A DNA stretch of 59,407 bases, taken from NCBI GenBank assembly GCA_910577525.1, contig CAJTLI010000012.1, positions 14,839-74,245 of the forward strand. The letters run 5' to 3'. The stretch's first letter is position 1. The number at the start of each line of letters is the position of its first letter. This DNA is from an uncultured Oscillospiraceae bacterium (GTDB taxonomy: Bacteria > Bacillota > Clostridia > Oscillospirales > Oscillospiraceae). Both the position numbers and the translations under genes were made by a program. Below, piece by piece: positions 49,872 through 57,849 of the stretch. The notes beneath the pieces were generated by a model. It was given only the letters and a program-made list of their open reading frames with translations. It was not told the origin of the DNA and did no database searches.

Positions 49872-50693
49872 ATGCGCCACGAGTATTATTATTACACCAA
49901 AGCCCAGCTGTTGGACCGGCCCAGACTGCCGGTGGAGGTGATGGCGGACAACGACGCGGTTTTTCGCGCCATGGCCAGGGAGATGGCGGATGAAATCCGG
50001 CGGAAGAACGCCCTGGGAGAGACCACGGTGTTCATCTGCCCCGTGGGGCCGGTGGGACAGTATCCCTATTTCGTGGAGCTGGTGAACAGGGAGAATATCA
50101 GCCTGAAAAACGTGTGGTTCCTCAACATGGATGAGTATCTCACCGATGAAAAGGAGTGGGTGGACAAATCCCACCCCCTCAGCTTCCGGGGATTCATGGA
50201 CCGGGCGGTATACAGCCAGATCCGGCCCGACCTGGTGATGGGGCCGGAACAGCGGGTCTTTCCCGACCCAAGGGACCCGGAGAACATGGGCCGGGTGATC
50301 GAACGGCTGGGCGGGGTGGACATCTGCTTCGGCGGCATCGGCATCAACGGCCATGTGGCCTTCAACGAGGCCCAGGATGAGCTCACCCCGGAGCAGTTCC
50401 GGGCCCTGCCCACCCGGGTGCTGGAGATCTCCCGGGAGACCCGCACCGCCAACGCCATCGGCGACCTGAACGGCGCGGTGGACGACATGCCCCGCTGGTG
50501 CGTCACCATCGGGATGCGGGAGATTTACGGCGCCCGGAAGGTGCGCCTGGGCTGTTTCCGGGGCTGGCACCGGGCGGTGGTCCGCCACGCGGCCCACGGC
50601 GAGGCGTCCGCCCACTTCCCTGTCACCCTGCTCCAGGAGCACCCGGACGCCCTGCTGCGGATCACTGAATTTGTGGCCAATCTGCCGGATTAG
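49872..50693 (+). CDS. nagB: Glucosamine-6-phosphate deaminase family protein
   Basis: The 273-residue protein resembles NagB, which converts glucosamine 6-phosphate to fructose 6-phosphate and ammonia. It has FICPVGPVGQYPYF, the active-site motif FLNMDEYL and GGIGINGHVAFNEA with the catalytic His. The usual GLGTGSTA phosphate loop is replaced by CPVGPVGQY, and the C-terminus is shorter than in Escherichia coli NagB, so it is a somewhat divergent member. ATG 49872 follows AAAGGAGAAGG; ATG 49854 is less likely. It starts 48 bases after the DUF4838 gene and precedes nagA by 12 bases. Confidence 0.83.
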   Translation: MRHEYYYYTKAQLLDRPRLPVEVMADNDAVFRAMAREMADEIRRKNALGETTVFICPVGPVGQYPYFVELVNRENISLKNVWFLNMDEYLTDEKEWVDKSHPLSFRGFMDRAVYSQIRPDLVMGPEQRVFPDPRDPENMGRVIERLGGVDICFGGIGINGHVAFNEAQDELTPEQFRALPTRVLEISRETRTANAIGDLNGAVDDMPRWCVTIGMREIYGARKVRLGCFRGWHRAVVRHAAHGEASAHFPVTLLQEHPDALLRITEFVANLPD

Positions 50694-50705
50694 GAGGAGA
50701 GTTCC

Positions 50706-51854
50706 ATGAGCACACAGTATATTGTCAATGGTCAGGTATACACCGGCCGCAGCTTCCAGGCGAAGACGCTGGCCATAGAGGGGGGGCGGCTGAGCCTGCT
50801 GCCCCCGGACGCCCCGGTGGGCGGAGAGGTATTCGACGCAGCGGGAAAGCGTGTGATCCCCGGCTTTGTTGACATACACACCCACGGGGCGGTGGGGGTG
50901 GACGTGAACGGCGCGGCCCCGGCGGATCTGGAGAAAATCGCTCGGTTTTTTGCCGGAAACGGCACCACGTCCTTTTTGGTCTCCGTCCTCACGGACACGG
51001 AGGAGCAGACCGGCTGGTGTTTGGACCAGTGCAAGGCGTACCGGGCGGGGGAACACGGCGGAGCGGAGCTGCTGGGCGTCCATCTGGAGGGGCCCTTCCT
51101 GTCCCCGGACTACAAGGGTGCCATGCCGGAACACCTGCTGCGCCGGGGAGACAAGGAGCTGCTGCGGGCCTATCAGGAGCGGGCGGAGGGCTGTGTGCGC
51201 TATCTCACTGTCTCCCCCGAGGTGGAGGGCGTGCTGGAGATGATCCCCGCCGCCCGGGAGCTGGGCATCACCGTGGCCATCGGACACTCCGGGGCGGACT
51301 ACGAGACGGCCATGGCGGCCATCGAGGCCGGAGCCGCCGCCGCCACCCACACCGGCAACGCTATGCGGCTGCTCCACCAGCACCAGCCCGCCATTCTGGG
51401 CGCGGTGCTGGAGAGCGACGTGTACTGCGAGGCCATCTGCGACGGGCGGCACCTCCACCCCGGCATGGTCCGGTTGCTGCTGAAGACCAAGGGGCTGGAC
51501 CGGGTGGTGGCCATCACCGATTCCATTATGGCCGCGGGCCTTCCCGACGGGAACTACCATCTGGGGGTCAACGAGGTTGTGGTGGCGGACGGCGACGCCA
51601 GACTGGTCTCAAACAACGCCAGGGCGGGCAGCACCCTCACCCAGGACACGGCGCTGCGCAACCTGCTGGCCTGGACGGGCCGGCCCCTGGAGCAGCTGCT
51701 TCCCCTGCTGACGGAGAACCCCGCCCGGCTCATCGGCGTGTTCGACCGGAAGGGCTCCATCGACGCCGGCAAGGACGCCGACCTGGTGGTGCTGAGCCCG
51801 GACAACCGGGTGGAGACGGTCTTCCTCATGGGGAGGCGCTTCCAGCCCGGGTAA
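50706..51854 (+). CDS. nagA: N-acetylglucosamine-6-phosphate deacetylase
   Basis: NagA removes acetate from N-acetylglucosamine 6-phosphate. The 382-residue protein belongs to the amidohydrolase family: RVIPGFVDIHTHGAVG (metal His pair), LLGVHLEGPFLSPDYKGAMP with metal Glu, VAIGHSGADYETA, ATHTGNAMRLLHQHQP, and VAITDSIMAAGLPDG with the catalytic Asp. ATG 50706 follows TAGGAGGAG. It acts before nagB in amino-sugar catabolism. The next gene, a ROK regulator, is 22 bases downstream in the same operon. Confidence 0.93.
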   Translation: MSTQYIVNGQVYTGRSFQAKTLAIEGGRLSLLPPDAPVGGEVFDAAGKRVIPGFVDIHTHGAVGVDVNGAAPADLEKIARFFAGNGTTSFLVSVLTDTEEQTGWCLDQCKAYRAGEHGGAELLGVHLEGPFLSPDYKGAMPEHLLRRGDKELLRAYQERAEGCVRYLTVSPEVEGVLEMIPAARELGITVAIGHSGADYETAMAAIEAGAAAATHTGNAMRLLHQHQPAILGAVLESDVYCEAICDGRHLHPGMVRLLLKTKGLDRVVAITDSIMAAGLPDGNYHLGVNEVVVADGDARLVSNNARAGSTLTQDTALRNLLAWTGRPLEQLLPLLTENPARLIGVFDRKGSIDAGKDADLVVLSPDNRVETVFLMGRRFQPG

Positions 51855-51876
51855 CTGAGAAAGGAGGGCGCTGGAG

Positions 51877-53106
51877 ATGAAAGTGGAGCAGGGGGCCAAC
51901 TCCGCGCGGGTAAAGGCGGCGAACCAGTCCGCCATTTTGAAGACCATCTACCACTATGGGCCCATCAAACGCTCCGAGGTGGCCCAGCGGCTTGGGCTGA
52001 CCCTGCCCACCATCACCACCAACGTCAACAGCATGATGGCCCGGGGAATTGTCCGGGAAACCGGGTCCTCACAGCCCAGCGGGCGGTTTGTGGGCCGCCG
52101 GGCCCATCTTGTGGATATTGTGCCCGAGTCCCGGTACTTTTTGGGGGCGGAGATCCAGGGCGCCCGGCGGGCGGTGTGCCTGCTGGATTACCGGGGGCGG
52201 GCGCTGTACGCCCAGGAGAACGCCGGAGAACAGCGGGACTACCGCAGAAACCTGGAGCTGACACAGGATATGATGCGCCGGGCGCTGTGCGCGGCGGGTC
52301 TGGAGCTGGAGCAGATCGCGGGGATGGGCGTGTGCCTGCCCGGCTTGGTGGACGCCCGGCGGGGCGTGCTGGAGGTGCGGCCCAGCTACGGCTGGACCCA
52401 CAGAGACGTCCGGGGGGATATGGCCGCGCTCACCGGGTACGGCGGGCCCATCCACGTGGAAAACAACGCCTGCGCCCGGGCCTACGGCGCGCAGCTACTC
52501 CAGCGGGATGTGCTGGGGGACGCCAAAACCTTTGCCTATCTGTTCCTCGGCAACGGGATCGCCTGCCCCCTGGTGCTGAACACCGCCTCGGACTTCGGCT
52601 CGGTGGTGGGCTCCGGCGAGGTGGGGCACATGGTGATGGTGCCCAACGGAGCGCCGTGCAACTGCGGCAACCGGGGCTGCCTGGAGGCCTATGCCAGCGA
52701 TGTCGCCGTGCTGAGCCAGTGCGCCCAGGCCCTGGCGGAGGGCAGGGCCCCCATTCTCAGCCGCCTGTGCGGCGACGCCCCTCTCACCATGGAGCAGGTG
52801 GCGGCCGCTCAGGAGGCCGGGGACGGCGTTGTGGCGGAAATTGTGGAGCGGGCGGTGTACGTCCTGGGCGTGGCGGTGTCCAACATCAATAGCTTTGCCT
52901 GTCCAGACCTGATGCTCATTGAGGGAAAGCTGTTCTCCCGCCCGAAAAACTGGGATCGGCTGCTGGAGATCGTGCGGGACAACCTGTGCGGCGTAATCCG
53001 CCCCGGCACCCGGTTCCTCTTTGTAAAGCCGGACCCCCTCAGCGGCGCCGAGGGAGCGGCGGCCATGGCTATTTGCAAGGACCTGGAGACCTATGTAGAG
53101 CTGTGA
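51877..53106 (+). CDS. ROK-family transcriptional regulator (NagC-like)
   Basis: The 409-residue protein has an N-terminal winged helix-turn-helix (ILKTIYHYGPIKRSEVAQRL, then LPTITTNVNSMMARGI) and a ROK sugar-kinase-like domain. The sugar-contact region is ENNACARAYGAQL and the zinc site is CNCGNRGCLEAYAS (CxCGxxGCxE). Members with the DNA-binding part are repressors released by phosphosugars such as GlcNAc-6-phosphate, so it likely controls this operon. GTG is not needed: ATG 51877 follows AAAGGAGGG. A large terminator follows. Confidence 0.88.
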   Translation: MKVEQGANSARVKAANQSAILKTIYHYGPIKRSEVAQRLGLTLPTITTNVNSMMARGIVRETGSSQPSGRFVGRRAHLVDIVPESRYFLGAEIQGARRAVCLLDYRGRALYAQENAGEQRDYRRNLELTQDMMRRALCAAGLELEQIAGMGVCLPGLVDARRGVLEVRPSYGWTHRDVRGDMAALTGYGGPIHVENNACARAYGAQLLQRDVLGDAKTFAYLFLGNGIACPLVLNTASDFGSVVGSGEVGHMVMVPNGAPCNCGNRGCLEAYASDVAVLSQCAQALAEGRAPILSRLCGDAPLTMEQVAAAQEAGDGVVAEIVERAVYVLGVAVSNINSFACPDLMLIEGKLFSRPKNWDRLLEIVRDNLCGVIRPGTRFLFVKPDPLSGAEGAAAMAICKDLETYVEL

Positions 53107-53117
53107 CCGGCCGCGCC

Positions 53118-53173
53118 GGCCCAAATAAAAAACGGGGACTGCCATACGGCAGTCCCCGTTTTTTATTTGGGCC
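53118..53173. terminator. Bidirectional terminator, 26-bp perfect stem
   Basis: Arms begin GGCCCAAATAAAAAACGGGG and end CCCCGTTTTTTATTTGGGCC with an ATAC loop. It carries T tracts in both directions and ends the ROK operon and the minus-strand TSUP gene. Confidence 0.92.
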
Positions 53174-53205
53174 GGTCCGATTCAAAGGGCGGGAGATTGG
53201 CCGCT

Positions 53206-54000
53206 TCAGCTTGTAAAATAGCGCACCGAATTGAATATGCTGATGAAAATGATCACAACCATCAGCCCGATAAAAAGCCTGTCCACTGCGGCGCTGTCAA
53301 TCCGCTTGTTCACCGCCCGGCCGGCCATGCCGCCGCCGATGCCGCCGCAGACCATCAGCGCCAGCGCGCTCCAGGCAAACTCCGGCACACTGTGGGTGGC
53401 CAGCGTGGTGAGCAGGCTGGCCGCCTGACTGAACAGAATGATGTACAGGCTGTTTTGGGCGGCGGTTTTGGTCTCCATCCCGAAGAAGTAGAACAGCACC
53501 ACCAGATTGATCGGCCCGCCGCCGATGCCCAGAAAGCTGGACATGACGCCAAGGACCAGTCCGATCCCCAGACAGGCCCCGGCATTCTCCACCCGGCGGG
53601 TGGGTATCCGGCTTTTCAGCACGGTATACGCCAGCGTACCCAGGGTAATGACCGCCAGACAGACCGCCTGTACCCCGCCCACCATATTGGGCGCGTCAAA
53701 CAGGCCCTTGATGAAGCTGAACAGCTGCTTGCCGGCCACCCCGCCCACCGCCGCGCCGACGGCCAGCGGCGTGCCTGTTTTCGCGTCCACCCTGCTGCTT
53801 CCGGCCAGAAGGTTCCGGACCACGGAGTAGCAGCTCATGGACAGCACAGTACAGCCGGACAGAAAGCTGATGGTGGACACGCTGGACAGAGCGCACAGGT
53901 CCAGGACCGGCTTGATAATCACTCCGCCGCCGATGCCGCAGACCGCCCCGGCCACCGAGGCCAGAAAGCTGACAATAAGATAAAGCAGGGATTGCAGCAT
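53206..54000 (-). CDS. TSUP-family (TauE/SafE) membrane transporter
   Basis: The 264-residue protein has about eight membrane segments in two related halves. Each half begins with a family Gly motif: AGAVCGIGGGVIIKPVLDL and SSFLGIGGGPINLVVLFYF, which identify TauE/SafE-type anion exporters or uptake proteins for sulfite, sulfoacetate or other organic anions. I choose ATG 54000, preceded by GGAGAGG; ATG 54018 is possible. The frame is open up to 54168 but that part is not protein-like. No partner gene is near. Confidence 0.85.
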   Translation of the reverse strand: MLQSLLYLIVSFLASVAGAVCGIGGGVIIKPVLDLCALSSVSTISFLSGCTVLSMSCYSVVRNLLAGSSRVDAKTGTPLAVGAAVGGVAGKQLFSFIKGLFDAPNMVGGVQAVCLAVITLGTLAYTVLKSRIPTRRVENAGACLGIGLVLGVMSSFLGIGGGPINLVVLFYFFGMETKTAAQNSLYIILFSQAASLLTTLATHSVPEFAWSALALMVCGGIGGGMAGRAVNKRIDSAAVDRLFIGLMVVIIFISIFNSVRYFTS

Positions 54001-54131
54001 TTCAACCGCCCTCTCCATGGGCTGTCTTCCGCCCCCCGGGCGGGGCCCCAGAAAATGGTTTGCAAAAAATATGTTAATATTATACCACCGGCGGGGCGGG
54101 ATTTCAATGGCAATCTCAGAACCTGTATTTT

Positions 54132-54158
54132 GGGGAAGGACTGATTCAGCTGACAAGC
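54132..54158 (+). repeat. Repeat family B, left half
   Basis: GGGGAAGGACTGATTCAGCT followed by GACAAGC matches the left ends of the other family B copies; the right end is missing. Confidence 0.6.
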
Positions 54159-54211
54159 ACAGCCCCAAATGCCCGGCCGTCCGGCCCGGCTGCGAAAAAG
54201 TTTAAAATGGA

Positions 54212-54240
54212 TTGCAGAAACAGCCGGTATTTGCTATACT
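54212..54240 (+). promoter_or_regulatory. Promoter of the osmoprotectant transporter operon
   Basis: TTGCAG and TATACT with a 17-base spacer; the predicted start is about 50 bases before the mini-ORF at 54298. Confidence 0.75.
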
Positions 54241-54297
54241 ATCCCTATAGCGGGCGGGAACGCGCCTCTCCCCCGCTCTCGCCGGAGGTGTTGACAA

Positions 54298-54330
54298 ATG
54301 AACCAAGCCGACAACAATCAGACGCCATGA
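54298..54330 (+). CDS. Mini-ORF (10 codons) coupled to the permease gene
   Basis: ATG 54298 has a strong GGAGGTG 10-16 bases upstream and encodes MNQADNNQTP. Its TGA stop overlaps the ATG of the permease in ATGA. The permease start itself has no ribosome site, so it is probably translated by ribosomes finishing this peptide. The peptide itself has no clear sensor residues. Confidence 0.55.
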   Translation: MNQADNNQTP

Positions 54331-54971
54331 CGGATTTGATACAATCCATATTTGCCCTCTACCGGGAGCGCGGGGACTGGTTTCTCGGACTGCTGTGGGA
54401 CCATTTTCTGCTGTCCGGCCAGGCCATCCTCCTGTCCGGGGGCATCGGGCTGCTGCTGGGCGTGCTCATCGCCCAGCGCCCCAGGCTGGCCCCCGCCGTC
54501 ATGGGGGTGTGCAACGTGCTTTACACCATTCCGGCCATCTCCCTGCTGGGCATTCTGATCCCCTTCACCGGCATCGGCAACGAGACGGCGGTCATCGCCC
54601 TGACCCTCTACGGGATCATGCCCATGGTCCGCAACACCTATGTGGGCCTCACCACCCTGGACCCGGACATTTTGGAGGCGGCCGCCGGTATGGGGGGAAC
54701 CGAGGCCCAGACCCTGGCGCGGGTAAAGCTGCCCATGGCCGCCGGGGTGATTCTGGCCGGGGTGCGCAGCATGGTGGTCATGACCGTCTCGGTGGCGGGC
54801 ATCGCCTCCTTTGTGGGGGCGGGAGGCCTGGGCGTGTCCATCTACCGGGGCATCACCATCTACAACCCCGCCATGACCGCCGCGGGGAGCATTCTGATCG
54901 CGGCCCTGGCAGTCCTGCTGGACCTTGCCCTGGGCCGCCTGGAAAAACACTTTAAAAAACGTGGGAGCTGA
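54327..54971 (+). CDS. Osmoprotectant/glycine betaine ABC transporter permease
   Basis: The 214-residue membrane protein matches OpuCB/OpuBB-type permeases: SGQAILLSGGIGLLLGVLIA, VLYTIPAISLLGILIPFTGIGN, IALTLYGIMPMVRNTYVGL, the ATPase-contact loop EAAAGMGGTEAQTLARVKLPMA and SFVGAGGLGVSIYRGI. It has about five to six membrane segments. Start ATG 54327 overlaps the stop of the 10-codon mini-ORF. It is the only permease in the operon, so it should act as a homodimer. The operon order is permease-binding protein-ATPase. Confidence 0.9.
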   Translation: MTDLIQSIFALYRERGDWFLGLLWDHFLLSGQAILLSGGIGLLLGVLIAQRPRLAPAVMGVCNVLYTIPAISLLGILIPFTGIGNETAVIALTLYGIMPMVRNTYVGLTTLDPDILEAAAGMGGTEAQTLARVKLPMAAGVILAGVRSMVVMTVSVAGIASFVGAGGLGVSIYRGITIYNPAMTAAGSILIAALAVLLDLALGRLEKHFKKRGS

Positions 54972-54976
54972 TCGCA

Positions 54977-55882
54977 GTGAAACAGAAAATTCTTGCCTGC
55001 CTGCTGGCCCTGGCCGCAGCCCTGAGCCTGTCCGCCTGCGGGACGAAATCCGCCGCCGGGCCCGTGAAAATCGCCACCAAGCCCATGACGGAGCAGTATA
55101 TCCTGGGGGAGATGCTGAAGCTGCTCGTCGAGGACGCCGGCTATGAGGTGGAGCTCACCAAGGGCATCGGCGGCGGCACCAACAACATCCATCCCGCCAT
55201 GGAAAAGGGGGAGTTCGACCTCTATCCGGAGTACACCTCCAGCGGCTGGGTGATGGTGCTGGGCCACGAGGCCGGGGCGGTGGACGACCGGGAGATGCTG
55301 GACAAGCTCAAAACGGAGTATCAGGACAAATTCCAGATGACCTGGGTGGGCCTGTACGGCTTCAACAACACCTACACCATCGCGGTGCGGGAGGAGACCG
55401 CCCGGCAGTACGGGCTGAAAACCACCAGCGACCTGGCCGCCGCCGCGGGAGAGCTGACCTTCGGCGGCAACCCGGATTATCTCGAACGGGCGGACGGGTT
55501 CAATCTGCTGGCCAGTACCTACGGCCTGGAGTTCAAGGATGTCAGAGATATTGACATCGGCCTGAAATATCAGGCCCTTCAAAACGGGGACATCGACGTC
55601 ACCAACGCCTTCACCACCGACGCCCAGCTGGGCAGCGAGTCCGCCAAGCTGGTGGCGCTGGAGGACGACCTTCACTTGCAGGTCAACTACTTCTGCTCCA
55701 CCGTGGTCCGTCAGGACGCGCTGGAGAAGCACCCCGGCCTGGAGGCGGCGCTGCTGAAGCTGGACGGCCTGCTGTCCGACGGGGAGATGGCCCGGCTCAA
55801 CTACCTGGTGGAGGTGGAAGGGGCGGACGAGAGAGAGGCGGCCCGGAATTTCCTGGTGGAAAAGGGCGTTCTGAAGGGATAG
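54977..55882 (+). CDS. Osmoprotectant ABC transporter substrate-binding lipoprotein
   Basis: The 301-residue lipoprotein has a signal with lipobox LSAC (Cys near residue 19). The fold matches OpuBC/OpuCC (quaternary amine-binding): VKIATKPMTEQYILGEMLKLL, GIGGGTNNIHPAMEKGEFDLYPEYTSSGW, YGFNNTYTIAVREETA and ALQNGDIDVTNAFTTDAQL. Tyr/Trp residues in YPEYTSSGW and the YGFNNTYT loop may form the aromatic cage for betaine, carnitine or choline. It is separated from the permease by 5 bases and from the ATPase by 3 bases. Confidence 0.9.
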   Translation: MKQKILACLLALAAALSLSACGTKSAAGPVKIATKPMTEQYILGEMLKLLVEDAGYEVELTKGIGGGTNNIHPAMEKGEFDLYPEYTSSGWVMVLGHEAGAVDDREMLDKLKTEYQDKFQMTWVGLYGFNNTYTIAVREETARQYGLKTTSDLAAAAGELTFGGNPDYLERADGFNLLASTYGLEFKDVRDIDIGLKYQALQNGDIDVTNAFTTDAQLGSESAKLVALEDDLHLQVNYFCSTVVRQDALEKHPGLEAALLKLDGLLSDGEMARLNYLVEVEGADEREAARNFLVEKGVLKG

Positions 55883-55885
55883 GCC

Positions 55886-56644
55886 ATGGCGGAGCCTGTG
55901 ATTCAATTTGACCGGGTGTGCAAGTCCTTTGACGGCCACCCGGTGCTGCGGGATTTCTCCCTGTCCGTTGAGCGGGGGACCTTCCTGACGGTGATCGGCC
56001 GCTCCGGCTGCGGGAAGACCACCGCCCTGCGGCTGGTGAACGGCCTGATCTCCGCCGATTCGGGCCGGGTTCTGGTCAAGGGCCGGGATGTGGCCGGGTG
56101 CGATCCCCCCGCACTGCGCCGGAGCATCGGATACACCATCCAGAACGTGGGGCTGTTCCCCCACATGACCGTGGAGAAAAACATCGCCTACGTGCCCTCT
56201 CTCTCCAAGCCCCCTCTCTGGCGGGGGGAGGAGCGCCGTCAGAGGGCGGCGGAGCTGCTGGAAACCGTGGGGCTGGAGCCGGAGCTGGCGGGGCGCTATC
56301 CCCGGGAGCTGTCCGGCGGGCAGCGCCAGCGGGTGGGCATCGCCCGGGCCCTGGCTGCCCAGCCGGACATTCTCCTGATGGACGAGCCCTTCGGGGCGGT
56401 GGACGAGATCACCCGCCGCCAGCTCCAGGACGAGCTCCTGCGCCTCCATCAGGAGCGGGACATCACCATCCTGTTCGTCACCCATGACATTGAGGAGGCT
56501 CTCAAGCTGGGCACCCGGGTGCTGGTGATGGAGGAGGGCCGGGCGGCCCAGTTTGACCCGCCCAGCACCCTCATGGCCAGCCCGGCCACCCCCTTCGCCG
56601 CCCAGCTGGTCCGCCGGAGCCGGGACTTCTCTCCGAGGCAGTAG
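55886..56644 (+). CDS. Osmoprotectant ABC transporter ATP-binding protein
   Basis: The 252-residue ATPase has Walker A GRSGCGKTTALRL, Q-loop TIQNVGLFPHMTVEKNI, signature LSGGQRQRVGIARALA, Walker B ILLMDEPFGAVD and switch His in FVTHDIEEAL. The LFPHMTVEKNI pattern and EITRRQLQDEL are typical of the glycine betaine/carnitine group. It lacks the C-terminal CBS domains found in many OpuA-like ATPases, so ionic-strength sensing through CBS is not expected. ATG 55886 follows the previous stop by 3 bases. Confidence 0.92.
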   Translation: MAEPVIQFDRVCKSFDGHPVLRDFSLSVERGTFLTVIGRSGCGKTTALRLVNGLISADSGRVLVKGRDVAGCDPPALRRSIGYTIQNVGLFPHMTVEKNIAYVPSLSKPPLWRGEERRQRAAELLETVGLEPELAGRYPRELSGGQRQRVGIARALAAQPDILLMDEPFGAVDEITRRQLQDELLRLHQERDITILFVTHDIEEALKLGTRVLVMEEGRAAQFDPPSTLMASPATPFAAQLVRRSRDFSPRQ

Positions 56645-56741
56645 CACGGCGGCTTCAATCATAAAACACCGCGTGAGGGCTGATGAAACCGGCAGACCGC
56701 CGGATCAGCGTTTCCCAACAACCTTGTCTGGAGGGGCTGGT

Positions 56742-57731
56742 ATGTCCGCTGAAAACGCCGCAATCCCGGAGACCGGCTGTCTGCAATACCGTCCGCTGGT
56801 TCCCCGCCGCCCCGTAGAGGTGGGCCGGCTCTATTCCGTGCACTATTTTGAGTATACCGGCACCTACGCCTACCCCGGGGAGCGCCACGACTTCTGGGAG
56901 CTCCTCTATGTGGACAAGGGCGCGGTCCACGTCACCGCGGGGGACCGGCGCTTCCGTCTGGACCAGGGGCAGGCGGTCTTTCATGCCCCCGGCGAGTTCC
57001 ACGCCTTTTCCGCCGCCGGGGTGGCCCCCGACCTGGTGGTGATCGGCTTCGACTCCCACAGCCCCGCCATGGAGTTTTTTCAAACGCGGGTGACGGCCGT
57101 GGGCGGCGCGGAGCGCTCTCTGCTGGGCCGGGTGGTGTCTGAGAGCGCGGCCGCCTTTTCCACCCCCCTCAACCTTTCCACCGCCACCGCGCTGGAGCGC
57201 CGGGAATTCCAGCCCTTTGGCTGTGAGCAGCTGGCGTGCGCCGCCCTGGAGGAGCTGCTGGTCCGCCTGATCCGCCGGGGAGAACAGACGGACTCCCCCT
57301 GCCCCGGTCCGGCGGAGGACGGCGGAATTCTGGCCCAGGTCATGGACTACCTGGAGCGGCGGGTGGACCGCCCCCTCACACTGGGGGAGATCTGCCGGGA
57401 CAATCTGGTGGGGCGAAGCCAGCTGCAAAAGCTGTTTCACGCCCACACCGGCGGCGGCGTCATGGCCTACTTCGGGGCGCTGAAAATCCAGGCCGCCCGG
57501 CGGCTCATCCGGGAGGGCCGGCTCAATTTCACCCAAATCGCCGCCCAGCTGGGCTATCAGTCCGTCCACTATTTCTCCCGCCGGTTCCGCATGGCCACCG
57601 GGATGTCCCCCAGCGAATACGCGCGCAGCGTCAAAATGCTGTCGGAGAATCCCGGCATTTCACCGGACGATAGTGCAAATAATGTACACAATCATATATT
57701 CCCTTTCCAGCCGGACCCGCTTACAATATAG
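56742..57731 (+). CDS. AraC-family transcriptional regulator
   Basis: The 329-residue protein has an N-terminal cupin-like sensor domain (RHDFWELLYVDKGAVHVTAGDRRF, FHAPGEFHAF) and a C-terminal AraC pair of helix-turn-helix motifs (PLTLGEICRDNLVGRSQLQKLFHAHTG and FTQIAAQLGYQSVHYFSRRFRMATGMSPSEY). Start ATG 56742 follows GGAGGGG. The gene has no direct operon partner upstream; the NahK-like kinase gene and a family B repeat follow. It may control that kinase and sugar use, but no binding site is visible. Confidence 0.9.
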   Translation: MSAENAAIPETGCLQYRPLVPRRPVEVGRLYSVHYFEYTGTYAYPGERHDFWELLYVDKGAVHVTAGDRRFRLDQGQAVFHAPGEFHAFSAAGVAPDLVVIGFDSHSPAMEFFQTRVTAVGGAERSLLGRVVSESAAAFSTPLNLSTATALERREFQPFGCEQLACAALEELLVRLIRRGEQTDSPCPGPAEDGGILAQVMDYLERRVDRPLTLGEICRDNLVGRSQLQKLFHAHTGGGVMAYFGALKIQAARRLIREGRLNFTQIAAQLGYQSVHYFSRRFRMATGMSPSEYARSVKMLSENPGISPDDSANNVHNHIFPFQPDPLTI

Positions 57732-57791
57732 GAAGGGCTGATTCAATCGACAAGCGCGATTGGCGGGAGGCGCATTGAATCAGCTTCCTAT
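57727..57791 (+). repeat. Repeat family B, complete copy
   Basis: Left end TATAGGAAGGGCTGATTCAA, right part TGAATCAGCTTCCTAT, total 65 bases. It starts within the AraC gene's last codons and lies 58 bases before the kinase start. Confidence 0.75.
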
Positions 57792-57849
57792 CGTCAGCAC
57801 AGTTGAAAAAACGCTGGTCTCCATTCTGACCAGCCGAGGGAGGCATAAC

